From: Varroa destructor
Lineage: Eukaryota; Arthropoda; Arachnida; Mesostigmata; Varroidae
Reading direction: 5' to 3'
Length of the DNA stretch: 64,000 nucleotides
Assembly: GCF_002443255.2 (NCBI RefSeq)
Contig: NW_019211455.1
Location: 33,752,150 to 33,816,149 of the forward strand
Part shown: piece after piece, positions 39,387-50,100 of the stretch
How the letters are laid out: every line of letters begins with the position of its first letter
Numbering within the stretch: the first letter of the stretch is position 1
Made by a program: the position numbers and the translations under genes
The notes under the pieces: model-generated
What the model saw: the letters and a program-made list of their open reading frames with translations, nothing else
What the model was told of the DNA's origin: nothing
Database searches by the model: none

Positions 39387-41192
39387 GTGATTATGAAATT
39401 CAACATTACGCCAAAAACGCAGATGCTTGATGCGATAGAGATTCACATTCAGTACATAGTACGTAGTTATGAAACTATGAGGTGTTTCGAAAAAAAGGGG
39501 CCGAATACTATTCATAAATGTTTTACCGGTGGCAACATCGTTCTATTTGAATGTCTCGAATAGTCTGTTATGTTTTTTCGTCCTGCGTATAACAGAATCA
39601 TGATTAATCGTCATTATTTTCTGCTATTGTCGCCGTTAATCTCTTCTCTCCTCCCTCTCTACTTCGTGATAGGTTGGCGCCAAAAGTCTAGTACTCGTGT
39701 TGCACACGATACCGCTTGGCCTGGCAAATGGTGCAAAACAAGCCTGTCGAGCACTAGTGGCTGGATGGCTGGCAACGAAAGAGGTTGCCATAAGTGTAGT
39801 CTACAATATCACTGATGGAGTGTGCCTACAATATCGCAATGCACGAAGCCTCTTTCGGGGTCTACCTGGAGAAGCTTACCTCGGCGTTTTTCTGTTAATC
39901 ACCTTGCTAATGGTTAGTTAGTTAGTTAGTTAGTTTGTTATATATATATATATATATATATAATAGATGTACTTGATCGAAGAAACTATTCAGTAATCAT
40001 GGTGAGTTCTATTCGGTAAGACAGTGGGTCTTCATTTGCCAAGGGTTACGTATATTTGCTCAAGACGTACTACAATATGTGTCAGAAAGCGTATGGTATC
40101 CTGCGTTGCACTCATTATATAGTTCTACTAAGAGCTGGGGATGAGTAATGCCCATTGACCTAAAATAGGAACATTACGTTGTGCTTGATCTAAAGATTAT
40201 CCCACCGCTGTAAGGCTTTACTGTCTTATATACGTATATTTTTTTCTCATAAAAAAATATGTATTTTCTCGTACAGTATCACTTACATTACAATATCTAT
40301 GTTTCTTAATTTATTTATAGTATGTAAGTTTATGTAGCTGTAAGCTGTTGAAATTACTTACAAAGGTCCTCCATCTAAGACTAGCTTTAAGCAATCGAAA
40401 TACGAAGTATATGATACTGTTTTATTGAACAAGCTCCATCAAGCTTCCAACTGAGCCGGCTTTTGTGTTTCTAACTTCTATTGACATTATTGTTCAGGTG
40501 GTTCATTACACTATACGTGCTATCTACTTGAACCGAGCTTTGCTTCTCCATCGATCTTATCACGTAACTATGAAAGTACTGTCGACACTTCGCAATGGAG
40601 TTAACGCTTCACTCTCCTTAAGCTGGTTGCAAGCACTGCCTGATAGGATAGGCGGCACCTCCTCTGGAAGCCCCGGAGGAGAAGAGGAGATTGACTCTTC
40701 GCCTTCATCATCGTTTGAGTCGACGCCGCCCTACAATCTGAGACAGAGAAAGCCTGGTACAACCTGAATGTTTTTTATTAATTAAAATTATTTAGTTGTC
40801 GCTTTATTTCTACATTACTGAATCTTTCAAATGACTATAATATGTTGAACTGCTAACTACGTAGATTAGAAAGCGTATCTGATACAGTGGAGTACTCCGA
40901 GGAGAATATTAAACAACTAGTAATAGTTTCTTAATCGATGCCATCTATTCCGTCCATTGCAGGCCAACGGTCATCGCGTGTGTCGCGTATTGATTCTATA
41001 AAGCGGCAACTCCAGGCAGAGAAAGAGTCTCGTCTATGTGTCATTTGTAGTGACCGCCGGCGCAGTGTTGTTGTTCTTCCGTGCCGACACTTTTCCTTTT
41101 GTGGTCCATGTATTAATCAGTCAGTAAGATACTACGATCATTGTCCTGTTTGCCGCACAACCATTGAAGAGGTCGTCCCTGTCTATCAATAG
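39159..41192 (+). CDS. RNF26: RNF26-like membrane RING E3 ubiquitin ligase, whole gene (4 coding exons)
   Basis: Exons 39159-39386, 39673-39912, 40498-40756 and 40963-41192 join in frame to 957 nt, 318 aa (human RNF26 is about 433 aa). The N-terminal half has several hydrophobic stretches (about residues 17-65, 80-110, 145-165). Next comes a Ser/Glu-rich cytosolic linker (about 205-240), then a C-terminal C3HC4 RING: C268, C271, C283, H285, C289, C292, C303, C306, ending VVPVYQ. Many membrane segments followed by a RING at the very C-terminus is the RNF26 architecture; in vertebrates that protein sits in the ER, ubiquitinates SQSTM1 to position endosomes, and acts on STING. The ATG at 39159 has a good context (aagATGG). 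An acceptor at 39111-39114 implies a non-coding first exon. Another membrane RING ligase remains possible, but the RING sequence fits RNF26 best. Confidence 0.85.
39673..39912 (+). CDS. RNF26: RNF26-like coding exon 2
   Basis: 80 codons: VGAKSLVLVLHTIPLG, ACRALVAGWLATKE and YLGVFLLITLLM, more membrane segments. The acceptor sits behind a clear pyrimidine tract (tctctcctccctctctac...gatag). The donor ATG|GTTAGT lies at the start of a TTAG tandem repeat. Confidence 0.8.
39912..39962. repeat. (TTAG)n followed by (TA)n at the RNF26 exon 2 donor
   Basis: Tandem TTAG units (about 39914-39935) begin at the exon 2 splice donor and run into a TA tract (39939-39962). Together they form the first 50 bp of the intron. 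Confidence 0.9.
40498..40756 (+). CDS. RNF26: RNF26-like coding exon 3
   Basis: 86 codons plus one base. Encodes the last hydrophobic stretch (VVHYTIRAIYLNRALLL), then a polar linker with GGEEEIDSSPSSSFES and the basic end LRQRKPG. Acceptor attgttcag|GTGG, donor CCTG|GTACAA. The split glycine codon (G+GC) is completed by exon 4. Confidence 0.8.
40963..41192 (+). CDS. RNF26: RNF26-like coding exon 4 (RING finger)
   Basis: 230 nt to a TAG stop. Encodes IDSIKRQLQAEKES then the RING LCVICSDRRRSVVVLPCRHF ... CGPC ... HCPVCRTT. All eight zinc ligands of a C3HC4 RING are present in order. The acceptor ccgtccattgcag|GCC fits the phase-1 end of exon 3. An in-frame ATG at 40938 lies in the intron and is probably not used. 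Confidence 0.9.
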
Positions 41193-44100
41193 CTTGACTA
41201 CGCCCAGCAGCTACACTACCAATGTAATGCTATCTATTTTGTCTAGACATAATAGGAAAAAGAGGAACAATCATTTTCACTAATTGATATTTTGATACTC
41301 GTGATGACAGATGATTGTTTTAGCAGAGAGAAGATATATATAAGAACGCGCGTCAGTAATTAGTGGCATTGGATCTGTGACCGTCGTGATCGTCCGGCAT
41401 CTTTGTTGTCGTGTGAATGGCAAGAATTCGTTAGTAAATAGCTCCTGCAATCAGTATTTGAGAGATTTCTAGCATTATACAATTCTATACTTGTACAGTA
41501 AAACGATCTTCATTCTCAGAAAGCGTCACTCTCTTAAGAAAAACGAGTTCCCTCGGGTTGACCTAAATTTTGTTTTCAAATTTAACTACTGCAGCAGTAT
41601 TTTTATAAATATTGGCACAATCTTTTCCATGATGGTGGGATAACGGTGAACGTCGTGATGTACAATGCTTCTACAACGATAAAATGCTTAAATAATGTTT
41701 ATAATGGTCGAAGAAAGAGAAACGCGTATGTTGGGCTAAGCACTTGCTACTATATATATACATATAGAAGACGTTCACTGTTATCTTTTAACACGCGTCC
41801 TGCTAATAATAGAGGTATATCCATGGAGACAAGTACGAGTAATTAAGATAAATTATAGATGTTAGAAAGACCTTTTACGTCGAGCTAGATTTATTCTCAC
41901 GCCATCACACTGCTAAACATCGATAAGAGATTTTTCCGTTGAATTCAATCTGCTAAATATGCTAACCATTGTAATAGATAGGGTTGACTAGGTGGCCGCG
42001 AGAATATCGTAAATTCTGGGTTTGAATATACCCTGAATGGCGAAAATAGGTGATCGGTGAACAGGATCAGAGTGTTCGAGGCTACTGAAAGTTTTTATGT
42101 AACATCTGATTATTATCGTTCAGGTCTAAACAGGATGCTGCTTGAAAATGAATTTTAGCATAAGCACCAACTAGAGAAATAGCTGCGTTGGATATTTCTA
42201 TCTAAGTAAGGCACTGCAGTAGTACCTACCCTTTTCGTAGGTTACTTAGTATTATTCCGCTCTAGCAGTCAACGAGTGGAAATCCGAAATTTGAGTGAAG
42301 ACCTCGAGCAAGGAACTCAAGCTAGTGCGAATGCTATCATGTATTCGTTTTGGGCCTTTTTAAGATTAATAATAGCTTTATGAACGTTTTAGTGTGAGTG
42401 TATGTTATCTGTCTGTGTGGTTGTCGCGATAGCAGTTGGATCTTAACAGCGTACTAGCCGAATTAGAGCGTTCGTTGTCTGCCTCTGAGACACGAGTACG
42501 CTAGATAAGGTAATGGTCGAAACACACATTTGTAAAAGCGAATAAGTTGAGTGAAACGATGTGCCTGAGTGTCTTCGGTTGTAAATTCATTCTATCCTAT
42601 ATGAGTACAAGTGATGAGAACGGCTGCATAGACCGTGAATATATCTTTGCTATTGTACGCTTCGTATGCAGGGCTAATACCTTTCACACCACTTCCTAGG
42701 TACTTTTCTTTTCCTACAGTCAAGCGAAAGTGTGTTCAACGAGCGGCATTGTGCTACCATGTTCTCTCATATATCCAAATTCAAAGCATGGATTTATTTG
42801 TCTTTAGAGCAGCGAAAGAACAAACTTTCATTATATATATAAAAATGTTGTCCTACGTTAGGTTCGACGTTGTATGGGAGAAGGATCGATACATGCCGAC
42901 AGCGTAACGTACAATGTAAAAATAAGAGTTGTATAATAGTACTGCACGTTATGCTAACAGACATTACCTCTAGCTTGGGTTATTTAAGTCTAAGAAACAT
43001 ACGCACACACGTACATTCTAAGATTGCATTCATTTTAGAGACGTTTCCGATTATCTGGCCGTTGATAGATGCGAGAGTCAGCTCAGGCGACTAAGTAGAA
43101 GCCGATTACTAGCCACTAGTTGACCAATTGTCGCACTACCGGACGAGATTGAGGAAATATTAAACATCAGCAGAGGCGATAAAAAAATACCCTGCTGCAT
43201 TCAGGGACTCAGTCATATCAAAGATCCGCTTTGTGATGACTCCATAACATTTTCTCTAAACGCATAGTGTCTTTTGTTTAGCTTCGATTCAGTGGTGTGT
43301 GCATTTGCTGTTACCCGTATGCTAAGAATGGCTTTATGTGAAAATTCAGTTCACTGCCGATGATGCCATGATCAACCTTAATGTGCTCGTAGAGCAAACG
43401 TTTACGTTTGAGACAATAAAGGTCGGTTCCCGATTCGCCGCGTGTAAGTATTGCAATCCTGTTTAAACAGATAAATCCACTGTAATCAGGCAAGCGATGT
43501 TGTTTATTGTGATAGATAGCGTTATTTCAATTGCTGCGTACACCTATTTTTTTACGGCGACAAACAAAGTATCGACTGGGCTAAATTCACTTGTCAACTA
43601 AATGTGGCACAGAAAGCGAGCCACCCAAATACAGCGGTCTACGATACGTAGTAACGGAAATGACTTTTTATTCCCTGGAAATAGAAGCACTTAATTAAAC
43701 GTTATCTACGTTTTAAATTAAATTGATTAATCTGATTTCAGATGTGGCAAGGGTAATCTAACGCCACTGAAACGCAGCGGAGTTCAGAGAAAACTCTAGG
43801 TATGCGTGCCTCTCAGAAATATTTTATGCCGATTATAACGATTAGGTAAGCAGTTAGGAGACTGAACACGTTTGGCCAACGACACAAGCCATCCTATAAA
43901 GGACCATAGAAAATTCTGGATAAGAAGGTTGAAATAAATCATTTTAGAGCGTTCTGCATTAAATAAACGTTGAATTGCCAAAAACGCTGTAGAGAAATAA
44001 GTTACTTTACAAACACTAAGCAAGTTCGTGGGAACTGCGGTTACTGTTAGATTTTGCAAATTTCGAATAACGACTTTGATAAATCCAGCTTTTCTGTATT

Positions 44101-45900
44101 GCAGAAAATATGTCTCTTCAGCAGAGATAATGTGAAGCAAGTAAGGCTGTATCGTTCTAGGTCAGTTTTAGTCATATTCCGTGTAGTCGGTCGCACAACG
44201 GACGGCGACATATAGTCGTCTCATTACCCATAAGAGCACAGAATAGGCGGTTTTATTCTGTCAGTGTAAGTACAAGTGGCCCCCTGGCGAGCGCGCTAGC
44301 TTACTCTCCTCAGACCCAGCCAAAAAAAACGCTGTAGAAAACAGCACGTTATTAGATAGCTGTTGCATTGTATCCTGTACCTTATTGCGTTTATCATTTT
44401 ACTGAATAGCTGCGATGCTTTACCCGCATATGCGAGAGCCATCGGCCAACACCCGTCAAATGTTTATTCAAAAACTATTTAGCTGAAAAATATTTAGCAA
44501 AAAAGATAAATATCCACACAGTCCGTGTACTTGGGCAATTCGATTTGTCGATGGGTTTGTTTACGTCTGCTAAATGCGTTAGTCAAATGCAGGAGCGCCT
44601 GCAAATGCTCACGTGGGTAGAACAGTAGCGCAACTATATCATCTGTCTGATTTCTATTGCAATGATAGAACGTAGATTCCCTCGGAAATAATCGTGTAAT
44701 AATCTCAAAACAGTTTACCATAAAGAATAAAAAGACAGTTTTATATAGATATGTCATGTCGGTGGTCGCCCAACAACAGACTCTTTATTACCTTCGTATG
44801 ACGCAACGCCAATACTTGTCGCTCAAGCTAACAACGGTTGCGGTAAAAGTGTAACTACACACAAACACGCTGCATAATCGTCATTCACGCCATAGCCATG
44901 CCGAGACTCGCTTGGCTAAATGTTTTTATTCTGACTACAAGCAGGTCATCGGCAGTGCTATGCCAATGCGTAGAAACTCGGTGGTGACTAGCGCATATTT
45001 ACTATCATTAGTATTACTATTATTAGTTAAACTTTGTCTTATGGGCCGACATCCTCTAACGTTACTTACTTAACTATTGCCAATTATCCGAACTAGTAAT
45101 TAACTGAAGCAAGCTACCTCGTGAAGTAACCTAGGCGTCCTTCCATTGGGAAACGAAAATATCCTATTGGCATTTTGTCTACAATTGCTACAAAATGAAC
45201 GATTAGAATGGGTTTCGGGAGGCTTTCAATGGCTTTGCTCTCGTTTGCTCGATGAGGATCCCGAGTTTTTCATTTTGGCAATCGATTATTATGAACGTCC
45301 GCGTAATAATATTCATGATCGTAACAAAGTAGTGTGACTCTTAGCTTAACGACATCGCTAGTTGATCAGCGTTCCTCGTTTGAGTGAAGGGACGTACGCA
45401 TATCTTCTAGCATTTCCAATCAGTCGGTGCATATATATATATATATAGTTTACTTTCTTTTGCCTTTAAATTTTCTGCTGGTAAAAGTCGTTATGGTTCC
45501 TTGCAAGAAGCAGGGAATATTTTGTCCATACAAGTAATTACTGTGCCTCCAAAAAACAAAAAGAAAGAATAAGCATATATAGACAAAGTTGGTCTTTCTT
45601 GTTATCTTTCCATGTGTGACACGACACTTCATCTGGTCCATTCGCACATTTATTGGTCCTTCGTGGTATGAGTGTGTTTTTGCATCTTTTTCCCTTTGAA
45701 ATGCATTACAAGCAGCAAACATGCAGTAGATAAAATGATTATATAAGCTACAGGATCATGCACTGACGAGATTAAAATGAGGATGCACATTACGACCACT
45801 GAGAGCATCAGAAATTTTACAATCCTTTCTGTTTTTCAGGCTTCTCTCTATAGCGGTAAAGATCCCCGATCGGTTAGAATTTGTGCCTGTTTGTGCTCGT
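41193..45900. other. Intergenic stretch between RNF26 and ELOVL
   Basis: The two genes converge (RNF26 plus, ELOVL minus). No third gene is recognisable between them. Open frames up to 114 codons occur on both strands without family resemblance. A short (TA)n lies at 45431-45447. A tRNA-like A/B-box pair near 41,985-42,030 is too weak to call. Confidence 0.5.
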
Positions 45901-45961
45901 TCGCTCTAACCCTCGAGTGTCTTTAGCTTGTCTCAGTATATATGTACACTAATTCAGGTGG

Positions 45962-46001
45962 CTATTTGTCGTCACGTGGGGTAGGTGAGCACGACAAATA
46001 G
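45962..46001. other. Hairpin in the presumed ELOVL 3' UTR
   Basis: Perfect 11-bp inverted repeat (ctatttgtcgt at 45962-45972, acgacaaatag at 45991-46001) around an 18-nt loop holding CACGTG. It lies about 280 nt past the ELOVL stop, beyond a possible ATTAAA signal at 46111-46116. It could be a 3' UTR structure if the longer 3' end is used. Seen directly; function unknown. Confidence 0.45.
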
Positions 46002-46277
46002 GCTAAGTAATGCTACTTATATTCGGAGGTTGGCAGTTAGTTACACTCCGTTTCGTATCGTTCGTTCTCTCAGGGCTCGCAGCCGGGACCAGCCCCGCTA
46101 CGAAGTTCGATTTAATGTTGACTAAAAGCTCTAGGCCTATTAGTTCATCCATGAATGTTTCAACCATTTATGTCGGGGCCCCCGTGTAGCCCCAGTTATG
46201 GCCGTGCATACTGGTCTCTACAGCAGTGTCACTTACGCAATGCTTTCGTTTTGCATTCTTAATTGATAGTAGCGTTA

Positions 46278-47111
46278 TTAATCGGTTTTTTTAATTCGTG
46301 ATCGTGTTCGGGGACCGTTGGAAGCGGCTGCTAGTCCATTTTGTTCCAGACCATTTGTATGTTGGCTAACAAATGCAGTTCCATTGTCATGCTCTCTGAC
46401 TCTGACAAATGTTCGGATCTGGTCGTCTGCAGCCGTCATCCGCTCCTTTGCCTCATTCTGTCTGTGATTTTCGGTAACTTCAACGTCTGCATCGTGAAGC
46501 ACACCTGGATGGCAATAACCATTTAGAAAAATATTTTTATAGTCCGTAGATCCGTTGATATGATTAAAGACATATTTCGTTCCGTTACCGTTGCTCTTGC
46601 CGTTTTTCACTTCACGTAGGCTAACGGCAGTAGAAGATATCGAGTTGCTGCAAGGGCCCTTTGTTAGGTAAGCATTCTTGTAAAAGTCGGCAAACAAGAA
46701 CCAAAACATGATCGCATGGAAGCCAATCCACCACATGAAACCGCGCGGATAGTCGCAGTCGGGTCGAAATAAAAGCTGGAAAGAATGTACAAAGATAGCA
46801 ATAAACTGCACCATCTGAAACGATGTCATATACTGTTTCCACCAGAGGTACTTATGCATGTGGGGACCTATGGCGGCAAGTCCATAGTAGAAATACATTA
46901 AAACGTGAACTAGCGAATTAACAAAGGCGAAAAATGTCGAGTGTCCTCCGGGGGTAAACTTCACTCCCCACCAAACAGACATTGGCATCATTCCATGGTG
47001 AATAACATGCAGGGTTGAAATGTGTGAAAATTTCTTTCGGAGCACGAAGAAAATTGTGTCGGTAAACTCGATAAACTTAGAAACGAAATACCACCACGCA
47101 AGATGTGTCAT
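46278..47111 (-). CDS. ELOVL: ELOVL coding exon 4 with stop
   Basis: 834 nt, residues 116-392. Acceptor gttttttcag|ATGACACAT. Starts MTHLAWWYFVSKFIEF and carries the HVIHH box, the remaining membrane segments and the long polar tail, ending RTRSRIKKTD and TAA. The initial Met is internal to the protein; an upstream in-frame ATG at 47177 belongs to the intron. Confidence 0.95.
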   Translation of the reverse strand: MTHLAWWYFVSKFIEFTDTIFFVLRKKFSHISTLHVIHHGMMPMSVWWGVKFTPGGHSTFFAFVNSLVHVLMYFYYGLAAIGPHMHKYLWWKQYMTSFQMVQFIAIFVHSFQLLFRPDCDYPRGFMWWIGFHAIMFWFLFADFYKNAYLTKGPCSNSISSTAVSLREVKNGKSNGNGTKYVFNHINGSTDYKNIFLNGYCHPGVLHDADVEVTENHRQNEAKERMTAADDQIRTFVRVREHDNGTAFVSQHTNGLEQNGLAAASNGPRTRSRIKKTD

Positions 47112-50100
47112 CTGAAAAAACAGAAAATGCATAATGGCGATGTTAGGCGACAAGGCTGATTTGACCGTTCTTGACAAAAGACAGAATACGCCGATTGGGC
47201 AATGCCAAGATCCTAGATTCGTCTATGGTAAGTTAGTTATTTGTTGCTCAGGGGTACTGCATTTAATAGAAGCGATCGTTACATACAAACTCAAATAGTC
47301 TTCATGCTTATAACTTAACAGCAACCTTCAAGTTTTTCATAAGAAGCATTCTTCATGCTAAGTAACATCAAGTATCTAGTAAAAGACACTTAGAATAATA
47401 ATTCTCGCTTAGAAAGTAAACCAAGGAAAGGTTGAACCAATATTAGTAGCTCACTAAGATTGCTTCCTTTGTGTCGCTGTAGTCGACTGGTTGGCAATAC
47501 CAGTTATAACTTCCGAACCAGCCGTACACGCCGAGGAGGCCAAATATTAGAGCTGACACAAGAACCATGAAGAAGTTGTAGGTCACCATAAGCCAACGGA
47601 TATTCATGGGCTCCCGATCCTTCATTAATCGGGGACCTACGACCTGAAATTATATAGAATCATCGACCATAACATACTACGTTATGTCATTTTAGCAATG
47701 ACTACAGCTTCATGATTGTCTAAAGGGTGTTGACAATAAATTCAATAACAAGGTAAGACTTGATAGCCCAGCATAAGCGATTGACACCGCTAATTTAATC
47801 GTGATTATTTATCATGTAACAGATATACTTTTCACCTTTTCGTGCACGAGAGGACAATGTGTCATACTTAAAAACGGTTAATTAATTCTCTTGTAACTAC
47901 CATGCATGTGGAATTATTCTCTTACGTCTATACACCTATTAGTATGATCCCTGCCAAAAACTAGTTTATTTTTCCTTAAAAATGTGTACAATTTTCGTAT
48001 TAGTGGATAGTCCGTGCAAACTGTGCCACTTTTGAACTGAACATGTTCTTATAATTAAACCGAGGAGACGTTATTAATAACTAAATCGATACCATCAGCA
48101 TCCAATGCGAAACGGAAATCACTATATCGTTAACGTTCTTTGCTTTCACAATCGCTATCGCCGACATTTGGCAACCTAAAAGTCATCGTATCAGGCTATC
48201 CACTGAAAAATAATTTATAGACTACTTGATTTAGCAAGTTTGCCGTAAAATGTAATCTAAAAAAGTAGTGAAGGCTGAGATATAGGCAGATGCTACTTCT
48301 AGTATGTCGGTTTGAGTTCTGTTGTACGAAGTAATAAGGAAACAAAGTTGAATTTAAAGCAAGCTTTATTAACCATTAAATAGGTACGCCTTGACACAAT
48401 TACAGGTGCCTGCTGTCGGCCAAACAGTTAAGCAAGTCAGAATGATAACCTTCGCAGCATTCCGTTAAAAGACACGCTAGATCAAATTAAGTGTCACCAT
48501 AGCATGCTCTTTCGTGAGTAGGCCCAAAATTGGTCCACATCTTTGACCGACAATACTGCGTACTTCAGCGCACTCTTGATGCGAAACCTTAGTCTTTTAA
48601 AGCACGATGCTGAGTCCTAGCTAACACCAAAAAAAATCTAAATAACTCGAATTCTTAATTACATATTTATTTTGGATAGCTTGTTGTGCTAGGAATTTTT
48701 TTTCGAAACGAGTTCCTATTATGCAATAGGCAAAAGAAGCATTGCAGGAATTATGAATCTCAAAAGATCCAAGTGTATAAACGCACTAATTGATAAGAAA
48801 CATTCTGGTATATAATACTCTAATCACTGGCCGACAAGAAACTTCATATGTGACACTTCCTGATGATTTCTCAATCAGACATAGCATTATTTTGTATTAC
48901 TTATCATATTATAAAATAAAACATACTGCTCCAAATGATCATGGTAAAACGTACTTTGACGAAATACGCGTAGAAAAGGCATATTCCCAGTGTGGGCCAG
49001 GGTGAATCCATTAGTGGCCATGATGAAGTCCGAGGATCTGCAAAATATATAAGGACTTATGCGATGCTCTGAATACATATTGATTCAAAAATCAGGGCTA
49101 AGAAGACAAGACAGCAATATCGAAACTCTATTCATTATTTAAGTAAAATAATATTAAAACAAATAAAGATGTTTTTCACCCTGCCATATGGTGAGTACTC
49201 CAAGCAACTGCGAGTTTCAACAATATAGCCTATCAGAAGTTTTTTCCAAACGCAGGTTACGAATTTTCTAATCTAAAACCTAAATGCGGCCATTGATTAA
49301 ATCACTTGAATTCGACTGCCTTAGTAAGCCCAAGCGGAGAAAGCATTACAGTAAACAGAAGGGGCTATGGATTCATGCCTGCCAAAATGGGTCACTGTAA
49401 CAATGAATTCAAATGTCCAGTACATAGATAGCCTCAAAAAGAGCAAGTAGATATTAGAAGAAAAACATTGTAAGTGAACTGGAGAATACTGAAAAGATAA
49501 GAAATTTTGATATCACTACTCATGGGTCGCGATGTATGGATGGATGGATGGATGGATGAGTCCGAGCGAAAAAGTAAGGATAATCAATTTTTATATTGAC
49601 ACAACAATGAAACAGCAGCAAATAATCGACAACTAGTTCAATTAATCAATGTCTAAAATCTTTGTTTTCCAAAAACATCATGCTTTATATTCTGCTTGGT
49701 CGTTTACTAGTTATAGTTTACCCCTTAATAGGATATGATACTGTCGAGTTCAGCACATTTCAAAAGCACCTTTTCTGAAAATGATGGAAGGTACGATAGA
49801 TGATTGAAGAGAGGTCTCGCGAAAGGAGACCGTGCATTACCAACTGATAAACACTACCGAATTTTTCAAAGTTTGTGGCAAAAATGCTTTTTCACTTTAC
49901 ATAACAACGTTGGTGCTGCTCTGGATTTTTCAACGTATGTATGTACCATTTTAAGTTTTATTGAGAGGTAAAACGTTTGTAGTCGGAAGTTTTACCTCTT
50001 AAGGAGCAGCATGCTGCAAGAAACAGAATATGCGAATGAAAAAACGATAACCATTTATCTGACTGAGTGCTATCAAGCTGATCGAGTAGCCAAATCACTT

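Noticed and set aside
41985..42030. tRNA or second SINE with A- and B-box-like motifs
   Set aside because: Both boxes deviate at invariant positions and no stems pair.
46341..46526. Plus-strand open frame opposite ELOVL exon 4
   Set aside because: Shadow of the ELOVL coding strand.
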